Under the pieces are notes generated by a model. That model made no database searches, had not been told where the DNA came from, and saw only the letters and a list, made by a program, of their open reading frames with translations. Positions 10,531-24,572 of a stretch of DNA of 64,000 nt are shown here, in pieces (within the stretch, counting starts at the first letter, position 1; each line of letters begins with the position of its first letter). The translations under genes were made by a program, and so were the position numbers. Origin of the DNA: Nansenia antarctica (lineage: Eukaryota > Chordata > Actinopteri > Argentiniformes > Microstomatidae); the NCBI GenBank assembly GCA_963989245.1, contig CAXDII010000545.1:113001-177000 (forward strand). The letters run 5' to 3'.

Positions 10531-12427
10531 TGCAAAAAACAGTCCACTCTAAGAACAGGCCGCTTGGACACTTTCAGAACAGCTCTGTTAATGACTGAAA
10601 ACAGCTCTCGAAGAGATTGTCAAAAGAGACTCCGAAAACGAAACGTTGATCACTTTTGAGCAAAAGGCTGCACACACGCAATTCAAGTTGCTCTGATTGT
10701 CATTTAGAGTTACATTATAGGATTATTCAACAACAAGTCAAAATGTGCTCGTGAAAGGCAGAAAACAACACTTTGATAGTTTGATATAACTTGAGAACGA
10801 ATGCAAAAAACAGTCCACTCTAAGAACAGGCCGCTTGGACACTTTCAGAACAGCTCTGTTAATGACTGAAAACAGCTCTCGAAGAGATTGTCAAAAGAGA
10901 CTCCGAAAACGAAACGTTGATCACTTTTGAGCAAAAGGCTGCACACACGCAATTCAAGTTGCTCTGATTGTCATTTAGAGTTACATTATATGATTATTCA
11001 GCAACAAGTCAAAATGTGCTCCAGAAAGGCAGAAAACAAAACTTTGATAGTTTGATATAACTTGAGAACGAATGCAAAAAACAGTCCACTCTAAGAACAG
11101 GCCGCTTGGACACTTTCAGAACAGCTCTGTTAATGACTGAAAACAGCTCTCGAAGAGATTGTCAAAAGAGACTCCGAAAACGAAACGTTGATCACTTTTG
11201 AGCAAAAGGCTGCACACACGCAATTCAAGTTGCTCTGATTGTCATTTAGAGTTACATTATAGGATTATTCAACAACAAGTCAAAATGTGCTCGTGAAAGG
11301 CAGAAAACAACACTTTGATAGTTTGATATAACTTGAGAACGAATGCAAAAAACAGTCCACTCTAAGAACAGGCCGCTTGGACACTTTCAGAACAGCTCTG
11401 TTAATGACTGAAAACAGCTCTCGAAGAGATTGTCAAAAGAGACTCCGAAAACGAAACGTTGATCACTTTTGAGCAAAAGGCTGCACACACGCAATTCAAG
11501 TTGCTCTGATTGTCATTTAGAGTTACATTATAGGATTATTCAACAACAAGTCAAAATGTGCTCGTGAAAGGCAGAAAACAACACTTTGATAGTTTGATAT
11601 AACTTGAGAACGAATGCAAAAAACAGTCCACTCTAAGAACAGGCCGCTTGGACACTTTCAGAACAGCTCTGTTAATGACTGAAAACAGCTCTCGAAGAGA
11701 TTGTCAAAAGAGACTCTGAAAACGAAACGTTGATCACTTTTGAGCAAAAGGCTGCACACACGCAATTCAAGTTGCTCTGATTGTCATTTAGAGTTACATT
11801 ATAGGATTATTCAACAACAAGTCAAAATGTGCTCGTGAAAGGCAGAAAACAACACTTTGATAGTTTGATATAACTTGAGAACGAATGCAAAAAACAGTCC
11901 ACTCTAAGAACAGGCCGCTTGGACACTTTCAGAACAGCTCTGTTAATGACTGAAAACAGCTCTCGAAGAGATTGTCAAAAGAGACTCCGAAAACGAAACG
12001 TTGATCACTTTTGAGCAAAAGGCTGCACACACGCAATTCAAGTTGCTCTGATTGTCATTTAGAGTTACATTATAGGATTATTCAACAACAAGTCAAAATG
12101 TGCTCGTGAAAGGCAGAAAACAACACTTTGATAGTTTGATATAACTTGAGAACGAATGCAAAAAACAGTCCACTCTCAGAACAGGCCGCTTGGACACTTT
12201 CAGAACAGCTCTGTTAATGACTGAAAACAGCTCTCGAAGAGATTGTCAAAAGAGACTCCGAAAACGAAACGTTGATCACTTTTGAGCAAAAGGCTGCACA
12301 CACGTAATTCAAGTTGCTCTGATTGTCATTTAGAGTTACATTATAGGATTATTCAACAACAAGTCAAAATGTGCTCGTGAAAGGCAGAAAACAACACTTT
12401 GATAGTTTGATATAACTTGAGAACGAA

Positions 12428-14314
12428 TGCAAAAAACAGTCCACTCTAAGAACAGGCCGCTTGGACACTTTCAGAACAGCTCTGTTAATGACTGAAAACA
12501 GCTCTCGAAGAGATTGTCAAAAGAGACTCCGAAAACGAAACGTTGATCACTTTTGAGCAAAAGGCTGCACACACGCAATTCAAGTTGCTCTGATTGTCAT
12601 TTAGAGTTACATTATAGGATTATTCAACAACAAGTCAAAATGTGCTCGTGAAAGGCAGAAAACAACACTTTGATAGTTTGATATAACTTGAGAACGAATG
12701 CAAAAAACAGTCCACTCTAAGAACAGGCCGCTTGGACACTTTCAGAACAGCTCTGTTAATGACTGAAAACAGCTCTCGAAGAGATTGTCAAAAGAGACTC
12801 CGAAAAAGAAACGTTGATCACTTTTGAGCAAAAGGCTGCACACACGCAATTCAAGTTGCTCTGATTGTCATTTAGAGTTACATTATAGGATTATTCAACA
12901 ACAAGTCAAAATGTGCTCGTGAAAGGCAGAAAACAACACTTTGATAGTTTGATATATAATTGAGAACGAATGCAAAAAACAGTCCACTCTAAGAACAGGC
13001 CGCTTGGACACTTTCAGAACAGCTCAGTTAATGACTGAAAACAGCTCTCGAAGAGATTGTCAAAAGAGACTCCGAAAACGAAACGTTGATCACTTTTGAG
13101 CAAAAGGCTGCACACACGCAATTCAAGTTGCTCTGATTGTCATTTAGAGTTACATTATAGGAGCATTCAGCAACAAGTCAAAATGTGCTCCAGAAAAGCA
13201 GAAAACAACACTGATAGAACTTGAGAACGAATGCAAAAACAGTCCACTCTCAGAACAGGCCGCTTGGACACTTTCAGAACAGCTCTGTTAATGACTGAAA
13301 ACAGCTCTCGAAGAGATTGTCAAAAGAGACTCTGAAAACGAAACGTTGATTACTTTTGAGCAAAAGGCTGCACACACGCAATTCAAGTTGCTCTGATTGT
13401 CATTTAGAGTAACATTATAGGATTATTCAACAACAAGTCAAAATGTGCTCGTGAAAGGCAGAAAACAACACTTTGATAGTTTGATATAACTTGAGAACGA
13501 ATGCAAAAAACAGTCCACTCTAAGAACAGGCCGCTTGGACACTTTCAGAACAGCTCTGTTAATGACTGAAAACAGCTCTCGAAGAGATTGTCAAAAGAGA
13601 CTCTGAAAACGAAACGTTGATTACTTTTGAGCAAAAGGCTGCACACACGCAATTCAAGTTGCTCTGATTGTCATTTAGAGTAACATTATAGGATTATTCA
13701 ACAACAAGTCAAAATGTGCTCGTGAAAGGCAGAAAACAACACTTTGATAGTTTGATATAAATTGAGAACGAATGCAAAAAACAGTCCACTCTAAGAACAG
13801 GCCGCTTGGACACTTTCAGAACAGCTCTGTTAATGACTGAAAACAGCTCTCGAAGAGATTGTCAAAAGAGACTCCGAAAACGAAACGTTGATCACTTTTG
13901 AGCAAAAGGCTGCACACACGCAATTCAAGTTGCGCTGATTGTCATTTAGAGTAACATTATAGGATTATTCAACAACAAGTCAAAATGTGCTCGTGAAAGG
14001 CAGAAAACAACACTTTGATAGTTTGATATAACTTGAGAACGAATGCAAAAAACAGTCCACTCTAAGAACAGGCCGCTTGGACACTTTCAGAACAGCTCTG
14101 TTAATGACTGAAAACAGCTCTCGAAGAGATTGTCAAAAGAGACTCTGAAAACGAAACGTTGATTACTTTTGAGCAAAAGGCTGCACACACGCAATTCAAG
14201 TTGCTCTGATTGTCATTTAGAGTAACATTATAGGATTATTCAACAACAAGTCAAAATGTGCTCGTGAAAGGCAGAAAACAACACTTTGATAGTTTGATAT
14301 AAATTGAGAACGAA
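12428..14314 (+). repeat. Seven-unit link (A E C S T V T)
   Basis: Unit starts: 12428, 12699, 12971, 13232, 13502, 13773 and 14044. The E unit at 12699 has C109A, as at 3795 and 7590. The V unit at 13773 has a private T162G. The two T units at 13502 and 14044 flank that V unit, an order seen nowhere else in the window. Confidence 0.88.
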
Positions 14315-14566
14315 TGCAAAAAACAGTCCACTCTAAGAACAGGCCGCTTGGACACTTTCAGAACAGCTCTGTTAATGACTGAAAACAGCTCTCGAAGAGA
14401 TTGTCAAAAGAGACTCCGAAAACGAAACGTTGATCACTTTTGAGCAAAAGGCTGCACACACGCAATTCAAGTTGCTCTGATTGTCATTTAGAGTTACATT
14501 ATAGGATTATGCTCGTGAAAGGCAGAAAACAACACTTTGATAGTTTGATATATAATTGAGAACGAA
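14315..14566 (+). repeat. Type D monomer, copy 2
   Basis: 252 bp, same 20-bp gap and E tail as at 7861; preceded by a T unit and followed by a C unit. Confidence 0.93.
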
Positions 14567-17500
14567 TGCAAAAAACAGTCCACTCTAAGAACAGGCCGCT
14601 TGGACACTTTCAGAACAGCTCAGTTAATGACTGAAAACAGCTCTCGAAGAGATTGTCAAAAGAGACTCCGAAAACGAAACGTTGATCACTTTTGAGCAAA
14701 AGGCTGCACACACGCAATTCAAGTTGCTCTGATTGTCATTTAGAGTTACATTATAGGAGCATTCAGCAACAAGTCAAAATGTGCTCCAGAAAAGCAGAAA
14801 ACAACACTGATAGAACTTGAGAACGAATGCAAAAACAGTCCACTCTCAGAACAGGCCGCTTGGACACTTTCAGAACAGCTCTGTTAATGACTGAAAACAG
14901 CTCTCGAAGAGATTGTCAAAAGAGACTCTGAAAACGAAACGTTGATTACTTTTGAGCAAAAGGCTGCACACACGCAATTCAAGTTGCTCTGATTGTCATT
15001 TAGAGTTACATTATAGGATTATTCAACAACAAGTCAAAATGTGCTCGTGAAAGGCAGAAAACAACACTTTGATAGTTTGATATAACTTGAGAACGAATGC
15101 AAAAAACAGTCCACTCTAAGAACAGGCCGCTTGGACACTTTCAGAACAGCTCTGTTAATGACTGAAAACAGCTCTCGAAGAGATTGTCAAAAGAGACTCC
15201 GAAAACGAAACGTTGATCACTTTTGAGCAAAAGGCTGCACACACGCAATTCAAGTTGCTCTGATTGTCATTTAGAGTTACATTATAGGATTATTCAACAA
15301 CAAGTCAAAATGTGCTCGTGAAAGGCAGAAAACAACACTTTGATAGTTTGATATAACTTGAGAACGAATGCAAAAAACAGTCCACTCTAAGAACAGGCCG
15401 CTTGGACACTTTCAGAACAGCTCTGTTAATGACTGAAAACAGCTCTCGAAGAGATTGTCAAAAGAGACTCCGAAAACGAAACGTTGATCACTTTTGAGCA
15501 AAAGGCTGCACACACGCAATTCAAGTTGCTCTGATTGTCATTTAGAGTTACATTATAGGATTATTCAACAACAAGTCAAAATGTGCTCGTGAAAGGCAGA
15601 AAACAACACTTTGATAGTTTGATATAACTTGAGAACGAATGCAAAAAACAGTCCACTCTAAGAACAGGCCGCTTGGACACTTTCAGAACAGCTCTGTTAA
15701 TGACTGAAAACAGCTCTCGAAGAGATTGTCAAAAGAGACTCCGAAAACGAAACGTTGATCACTTTTGAGCAAAAGGCTGCACACACGCAATTCAAGTTGC
15801 TCTGATTGTCATTTAGAGTTACATTATAGGATTATTCAACAACAAGTCAAAATGTGCTCGTGAAAGGCAGAAAACAACACTTTGATAGTTTGATATATAA
15901 TTGAGAACGAATGCAAAAAACAGTCCACTCTAAGAACAGGCCGCTTGGACACTTTCAGAACAGCTCAGTTAATGACTGAAAACAGCTCTCGAAGAGATTG
16001 TCAAAAGAGACTCCGAAAACGAAACGTTGATCACTTTTGAGCAAAAGGCTGCACACACGCAATTCAAGTTGCTCTGATTGTCATTTAGAGTTACATTATA
16101 GGAGCATTCAGCAACAAGTCAAAATGTGCTCCAGAAAAGCAGAAAACAACACTGATAGAACTTGAGAACGAATGCAAAAACAGTCCACTCTCAGAACAGG
16201 CCGCTTGGACACTTTCAGAACAGCTCTGTTAATGACTGAAAACAGCTCTCGAAGAGATTGTCAAAAGAGACTCTGAAAACGAAACGTTGATTACTTTTGA
16301 GCAAAAGGCTGCACACACGCAATTCAAGTTGCTCTGATTGTCATTTAGAGTAACATTATAGGATTATTCAACAACAAGTCAAAATGTGCTCGTGAAAGGC
16401 AGAAAACAACACTTTGATAGTTTGATATAAATTGAGAACGAATGCAAAAAACAGTCCACTCTAAGAACAGGCCGCTTGGACACTTTCAGAACAGCTCTGT
16501 TAATGACTGAAAACAGCTCTCGAAGAGATTGTCAAAAGAGACTCCGAAAACGACACGTTGATCACTTTTGAGCAAAAGGCTGCACACACGCAATTCAAGT
16601 TGCTCTGATTGTCATTTAGAGTAACATTATAGGATTATTCAACAACAAGTCAAAATGTGCTCGTGAAAGGCAGAAAACAACACTTTGATAGTTTGATATA
16701 ACTTGAGAACGAATGCAAAAAACAGTCCACTCTAAGAACAGGCCGCTTGGACACTTTCAGAACAGCTCTGTTAATGACTGAAAACAGCTCTCGAAGAGAT
16801 TGTCAAAAGAGACTCCGAAAACGAAACGTTGATCACTTTTGAGCAAAAGGCTGCACACACGCAATTCAAGTTGCTCTGATTGTCATTTAGAGTTACATTA
16901 TAGGATTATTCAACAACAAGTCAAAATGTGCTCGTGAAAGGCAGAAAACAACACTTTGATAGTTTGATATAACTTGAGAACGAATGCAAAAAACAGTCCA
17001 CTCTAAGAACAGGCCGCTTGGACACTTTCAGAACAGCTCTGTTAATGACTGAAAACAGCTCTCGAAGAGATTGTCAAAAGAGACTCCGAAAACGAAACGT
17101 TGATCACTTTTGAGCAAAAGGCTGCACACACGCAATTCAAGTTGCTCTGATTGTCATTTAGAGTTACATTATATGATTATTCAGCAACAAGTCAAAATGT
17201 GCTCCAGAAAGGCAGAAAACAAAACTTTGATAGTTTGATATAACTTGAGAACGAATGCAAAAAACAGTCCACTCTAAGAACAGGCCGCTTGGACACTTTC
17301 AGAACAGCTCTGTTAATGACTGAAAACAGCTCTCGAAGAGATTGTCAAAAGAGACTCCGAAAACGAAACGTTGATCACTTTTGAGCAAAAGGCTGCACAC
17401 ACGCAATTCAAGTTGCTCTGATTGTCATTTAGAGTTACATTATAGGATTATTCAACAACAAGTCAAAATGTGCTCGTGAAAGGCAGAAAACAACACTTTG

Positions 17501-18610
17501 ATAGTTTGATATAACTTGAGAACGAATGCAAAAAACAGTCCACTCTAAGAACAGGCCGCTTGGACACTTTCAGAACAGCTCTGTTAATGACTGAAAACAG
17601 CTCTCGAAGAGATTGTCAAAAGAGACTCCGAAAACGAAACGTTGATCACTTTTGAGCAAAAGGCTGCACACACGCAATTCAAGTTGCTCTGATTGTCATT
17701 TAGAGTTACATTATAGGATTATTCAACAACAAGTCAAAATGTGCTCGTGAAAGGCAGAAAACAACACTTTGATAGTTTGATATAACTTGAGAACGAATGC
17801 AAAAAACAGTCCACTCTAAGAACAGGCCGCTTGGACACTTTCAGAACAGCTCTGTTAATGACTGAAAACAGCTCTCGAAGAGATTGTCAAAAGAGACTCT
17901 GAAAACGAAACGTTGATCACTTTTGAGCAAAAGGCTGCACACACGCAATTCAAGTTGCTCTGATTGTCATTTAGAGTTACATTATAGGATTATTCAACAA
18001 CAAGTCAAAATGTGCTCGTGAAAGGCAGAAAACAACACTTTGATAGTTTGATATAACTTGAGAACGAATGCAAAAAACAGTCCACTCTAAGAACAGGCCG
18101 CTTGGACACTTTCAGAACAGCTCTGTTAATGACTGAAAACAGCTCTCGAAGAGATTGTCAAAAGAGACTCCGAAAACGAAACGTTGATCACTTTTGAGCA
18201 AAAGGCTGCACACACGCAATTCAAGTTGCTCTGATTGTCATTTAGAGTTACATTATAGGATTATTCAACAACAAGTCAAAATGTGCTCGTGAAAGGCAGA
18301 AAACAACACTTTGATAGTTTGATATAACTTGAGAACGAATGCAAAAAACAGTCCACTCTCAGAACAGGCCGCTTGGACACTTTCAGAACAGCTCTGTTAA
18401 TGACTGAAAACAGCTCTCGAAGAGATTGTCAAAAGAGACTCCGAAAACGAAACGTTGATCACTTTTGAGCAAAAGGCTGCACACACGTAATTCAAGTTGC
18501 TCTGATTGTCATTTAGAGTTACATTATAGGATTATTCAACAACAAGTCAAAATGTGCTCGTGAAAGGCAGAAAACAACACTTTGATAGTTTGATATAACT
18601 TGAGAACGAA
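14315..18610 (+). repeat. 16-unit block, copy 2 (D C S A A E C S V A B A A L A H)
   Basis: Matches 7861-12427 unit for unit except that one unit is missing: the S at 16173 carries the TATAAATT tail of the missing T and is followed directly by V with A112C. The offset changes from 6454 bp before to 6183 bp after, exactly 271. This is what a one-unit loss by recombination between S and T would leave. Confidence 0.88.
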
Positions 18611-21600
18611 TGCAAAAAACAGTCCACTCTAAGAACAGGCCGCTTGGACACTTTCAGAACAGCTCTGTTAATGACTGAAAACAGCTCTCGAAGAGATTGT
18701 CAAAAGAGACTCCGAAAACGAAACGTTGATCACTTTTGAGCAAAAGGCTGCACACACGCAATTCAAGTTGCTCTGATTGTCATTTAGAGTAACATTATAG
18801 GATTATTCAACAACAAGTCAAAATGTGCTCGTGAAAGGCAGAAAACAACACTTTGATAGTTTGATATAACTTGAGAACGAATGCAAAAAACAGTCCACTC
18901 TAAGAACAGGCCGCTTGGACACTTTCAGAACAGCTCTGTTAATGACTGAAAACAGCTCTCGAAGAGATTGTCAAAAGAGACTCCGAAAACGAAACGTTGA
19001 TCACTTTTGAGCAAAAGGCTGCACACACGCAATTCAAGTTGCTCTGATTGTCATTTAGAGTTACATTATAGGATTATTCAACAACAAGTCAAAATGTGCT
19101 CGTGAAAGGCAGAAAACAACACTTTGATAGTTTGATATAACTTGAGAACGAATGCAAAAAACAGTCCACTCTAAGAACAGGCCGCTTGGACACTTTCAGA
19201 ACAGCTCTGTTAATGACTGAAAACAGCTCTCGAAGAGATTGTCAAAAGAGACTCCGAAAACGAAACGTTGATCACTTTTGAGCAAAAGGCTGCACACACG
19301 CAATTCAAGTTGCTCTGATTGTCATTTAGAGTTACATTATAGGATTATTCAACAACAAGTCAAAATGTGCTCGTGAAAGGCAGAAAACAACACTTTGATA
19401 GTTTGATATAACTTGAGAACGAATGCAAAAAACAGTCCACTCTCAGAACAGGCCGCTTGGACACTTTCAGAACAGCTCTGTTAATGACTGAAAACAGCTC
19501 TCGAAGAGATTGTCAAAAGAGACTCCGAAAACGAAACGTTGATCACTTTTGAGCAAAAGGCTGCACACACGTAATTCAAGTTGCTCTGATTGTCATTTAG
19601 AGTTACATTATAGGATTATTCAACAACAAGTCAAAATGTGCTCGTGAAAGGCAGAAAACAACACTTTGATAGTTTGATATAACTTGAGAACGAATACAAA
19701 AAACAGTCCACTCTAAGAACAGGCCGCTTGGACACTTTCAGAACAGCTCTGTTAATGACTGAAAACAGCTCTCGAAGAGATTGTCAAAAGAGACTCCGAA
19801 AACGAAACGTTGATCACTTTTGAGCAAAAGGCTGCACACACGCAATTCAAGTTGCTCTGATTGTCATTTAGAGTTACATTATATGATTATTCAGCAACAA
19901 GTCAAAATGTGCTCCAGAAAGGCAGAAAACAAAACTTTGATAGTTTGATATAACTTGAGAACGAATGCAAAAAACAGTCCACTCTAAGAACAGGCCGCTT
20001 GGACACTTTCAGAACAGCTCTGTTAATGACTGAAAACAGCTCTCGAAGAGATTGTCAAAAGAGACTCCGAAAACGAAACGTTGATCACTTTTGAGCAAAA
20101 GGCTGCACACACGCAATTCAAGTTGCTCTGATTGTCATTTAGAGTTACATTATATGATTATTCAGCAACAAGTCAAAATGTGCTCCAGAAAGGCAGAAAA
20201 CAAAACTTTGATAGTTTGATATAACTTGAGAACGAATGCAAAAAACAGTCCACTCTAAGAACAGGCCGCTTGGACACTTTCAGAACAGCTCTGTTAATGA
20301 CTGAAAACAGCTCTCGAAGAGATTGTCAAAAGAGACTCCGAAAACGAAACGTTGATCACTTTTGAGCAAAAGGCTGCACACACGCAATTCAAGTTGCTCT
20401 GATTGTCATTTAGAGTTACATTATAGGATTATTCAACAACAAGTCAAAATGTGCTCGTGAAAGGCAGAAAACAACACTTTGATAGTTTGATATAACTTGA
20501 GAACGAATGCAAAAAACAGTCCACTCTAAGAACAGGCCGCTTGGACACTTTCAGAACAGCTCTGTTAATGACTGAAAACAGCTCTCGAAGAGATTGTCAA
20601 AAGAGACTCCGAAAACGAAACGTTGATCACTTTTGAGCAAAAGGCTGCACACACGCAATTCAAGTTGCTCTGATTGTCATTTAGAGTTACATTATAGGAT
20701 TATTCAACAACAAGTCAAAATGTGCTCGTGAAAGGCAGAAAACAACACTTTGATAGTTTGATATAACTTGAGAACGAATGCAAAAAACAGTCCACTCTAA
20801 GAACAGGCCGCTTGGACACTTTCAGAACAGCTCTGTTAATGACTGAAAACAGCTCTCGAAGAGATTGTCAAAAGAGACTCTGAAAACGAAACGTTGATCA
20901 CTTTTGAGCAAAAGGCTGCACACACGCAATTCAAGTTGCTCTGATTGTCATTTAGAGTTACATTATAGGATTATTCAACAACAAGTCAAAATGTGCTCGT
21001 GAAAGGCAGAAAACAACACTTTGATAGTTTGATATAACTTGAGAACGAATGCAAAAAACAGTCCACTCTAAGAACAGGCCGCTTGGACACTTTCAGAACA
21101 GCTCTGTTAATGACTGAAAACAGCTCTCGAAGAGATTGTCAAAAGAGACTCCGAAAACGAAACGTTGATCACTTTTGAGCAAAAGGCTGCACACACGCAA
21201 TTCAAGTTGCTCTGATTGTCATTTAGAGTTACATTATAGGATTATTCAACAACAAGTCAAAATGTGCTCGTGAAAGGCAGAAAACAACACTTTGATAGTT
21301 TGATATAACTTGAGAACGAATGCAAAAAACAGTCCACTCTAAGAACAGGCCGCTTGGACACTTTCAGAACAGCTCTGTTAATGACTGAAAACAGCTCTCG
21401 AAGAGATTGTCAAAAGAGACTCTGAAAACGAAACGTTGATCACTTTTGAGCAAAAGGCTGCACACACGCAATTCAAGTTGCTCTGATTGTCATTTAGAGT
21501 TACATTATAGGATTATTCAACAACAAGTCAAAATGTGCTCGTGAAAGGCAGAAAACAACACTTTGATAGTTTGATATAACTTGAGAACGAATGCAAAAAA

Positions 21601-21862
21601 CAGTCCACTCTAAGAACAGGCCGCTTGGACACTTTCAGAACAGCTCTGTTAATGACTGAAAACAGCTCTCGAAGAGATTGTCAAAAGAGACTCCGAAAAC
21701 GAAACGTTGATCACTTTTGAGCAAAAGGCTGCACACACGCAATTCAAGTTGCTCTGATTGTCATTTAGAGTTACATTATAGGATTATTCAACAACAAGTC
21801 AAAATGTGCTCGTGAAAGGCAGAAAACAACACTTTGATAGTTTGATATAACTTGAGAACGAA
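18340..21862 (+). repeat. H-led block of 13 units (H V A A H B B A A L A L A)
   Basis: Unit starts run every 271 bp from 18340 (shared with the previous block). All are 271 bp long. The B at 19695 begins TAC after H, as at 543, but keeps GATAG. It has the same framework as the next two blocks but a different unit number. Confidence 0.88.
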
Positions 21863-24572
21863 TGCAAAAAACAGTCCACTCTCAGAACAGGCCGCTTGGA
21901 CACTTTCAGAACAGCTCTGTTAATGACTGAAAACAGCTCTCGAAGAGATTGTCAAAAGAGACTCCGAAAACGAAACGTTGATCACTTTTGAGCAAAAGGC
22001 TGCACACACGTAATTCAAGTTGCTCTGATTGTCATTTAGAGTTACATTATAGGATTATTCAACAACAAGTCAAAATGTGCTCGTGAAAGGCAGAAAACAA
22101 CACTTTGATAGTTTGATATAACTTGAGAACGAATGCAAAAAACAGTCCACTCTAAGAACAGGCCGCTTGGACACTTTCAGAACAGCTCTGTTAATGACTG
22201 AAAACAGCTCTCGAAGAGATTGTCAAAAGAGACTCCGAAAACGAAACGTTGATCACTTTTGAGCAAAAGGCTGCACACACGCAATTCAAGTTGCTCTGAT
22301 TGTCATTTAGAGTAACATTATAGGATTATTCAACAACAAGTCAAAATGTGCTCGTGAAAGGCAGAAAACAACACTTTGATAGTTTGATATAACTTGAGAA
22401 CGAATGCAAAAAACAGTCCACTCTAAGAACAGGCCGCTTGGACACTTTCAGAACAGCTCTGTTAATGACTGAAAACAGCTCTCGAAGAGATTGTCAAAAG
22501 AGACTCCGAAAACGAAACGTTGATCACTTTTGAGCAAAAGGCTGCACACACGCAATTCAAGTTGCTCTGATTGTCATTTAGAGTTACATTATAGGATTAT
22601 TCAACAACAAGTCAAAATGTGCTCGTGAAAGGCAGAAAACAACACTTTGATAGTTTGATATAACTTGAGAACGAATGCAAAAAACAGTCCACTCTAAGAA
22701 CAGGCCGCTTGGACACTTTCAGAACAGCTCTGTTAATGACTGAAAACAGCTCTCGAAGAGATTGTCAAAAGAGACTCCGAAAACGAAACGTTGATCACTT
22801 TTGAGCAAAAGGCTGCACACACGCAATTCAAGTTGCTCTGATTGTCATTTAGAGTTACATTATAGGATTATTCAACAACAAGTCAAAATGTGCTCGTGAA
22901 AGGCAGAAAACAACACTTTGATAGTTTGATATAACTTGAGAACGAATGCAAAAAACAGTCCACTCTCAGAACAGGCCGCTTGGACACTTTCAGAACAGCT
23001 CTGTTAATGACTGAAAACAGCTCTCGAAGAGATTGTCAAAAGAGACTCCGAAAACGAAACGTTGATCACTTTTGAGCAAAAGGCTGCACACACGTAATTC
23101 AAGTTGCTCTGATTGTCATTTAGAGTTACATTATAGGATTATTCAACAACAAGTCAAAATGTGCTCGTGAAAGGCAGAAAACAACACTTTGATAGTTTGA
23201 TATAACTTGAGAACGAATACAAAAAACAGTCCACTCTAAGAACAGGCCGCTTGGACACTTTCAGAACAGCTCTGTTAATGACTGAAAACAGCTCTCGAAG
23301 AGATTGTCAAAAGAGACTCCGAAAACGAAACGTTGATCACTTTTGAGCAAAAGGCTGCACACACGCAATTCAAGTTGCTCTGATTGTCATTTAGAGTTAC
23401 ATTATATGATTATTCAGCAACAAGTCAAAATGTGCTCCAGAAAGGCAGAAAACAAAACTTTGATAGTTTGATATAACTTGAGAACGAATGCAAAAAACAG
23501 TCCACTCTAAGAACAGGCCGCTTGGACACTTTCAGAACAGCTCTGTTAATGACTGAAAACAGCTCTCGAAGAGATTGTCAAAAGAGACTCCGAAAACGAA
23601 ACGTTGATCACTTTTGAGCAAAAGGCTGCACACACGCAATTCAAGTTGCTCTGATTGTCATTTAGAGTTACATTATAGGATTATTCAACAACAAGTCAAA
23701 ATGTGCTCGTGAAAGGCAGAAAACAACACTTTGATAGTTTGATATAACTTGAGAACGAATGCAAAAAACAGTCCACTCTAAGAACAGGCCGCTTGGACAC
23801 TTTCAGAACAGCTCTGTTAATGACTGAAAACAGCTCTCGAAGAGATTGTCAAAAGAGACTCCGAAAACGAAACGTTGATCACTTTTGAGCAAAAGGCTGC
23901 ACACACGCAATTCAAGTTGCTCTGATTGTCATTTAGAGTTACATTATAGGATTATTCAACAACAAGTCAAAATGTGCTCGTGAAAGGCAGAAAACAACAC
24001 TTTGATAGTTTGATATAACTTGAGAACGAATGCAAAAAACAGTCCACTCTAAGAACAGGCCGCTTGGACACTTTCAGAACAGCTCTGTTAATGACTGAAA
24101 ACAGCTCTCGAAGAGATTGTCAAAAGAGACTCTGAAAACGAAACGTTGATCACTTTTGAGCAAAAGGCTGCACACACGCAATTCAAGTTGCTCTGATTGT
24201 CATTTAGAGTTACATTATAGGATTATTCAACAACAAGTCAAAATGTGCTCGTGAAAGGCAGAAAACAACACTTTGATAGTTTGATATAACTTGAGAACGA
24301 ATGCAAAAAACAGTCCACTCTAAGAACAGGCCGCTTGGACACTTTCAGAACAGCTCTGTTAATGACTGAAAACAGCTCTCGAAGAGATTGTCAAAAGAGA
24401 CTCCGAAAACGAAACGTTGATCACTTTTGAGTAAAAGGCTGCACACACGCAATTCAAGTTGCTCTGATTGTCATTTAGAGTTACATTATAGGATTATTCA
24501 ACAACAAGTCAAAATGTGCTCGTGAAAGGCAGAAAACAACACTTTGATAGTTTGATATAACTTGAGAACGAA
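21863..24572 (+). repeat. H-led block of 10 units (H V A A H B A A L A)
   Basis: Same order as the preceding block, but with one B instead of two and without the second L-A pair. The B at 23218 begins TAC. The last unit (24302) has a private C131T that breaks the CTTTTG/CAAAAG dyad. Confidence 0.88.

Larger units (their letters stand above)
7861..12427 (+). repeat. 17-unit block, copy 1 (D C S A A E C S T V A B A A L A H)
   Basis: Unit starts: 7861, 8113, 8374, 8644, 8915, 9186, 9458, 9719, 9989, 10260, 10531, 10802, 11073, 11344, 11615, 11886 and 12157. The same order, minus the T unit at 9989, recurs from 14315. The shared rare A112C change (10260 and 16443) shows common descent. First appearance of the C, S, T and D types in the window. 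Confidence 0.9.
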
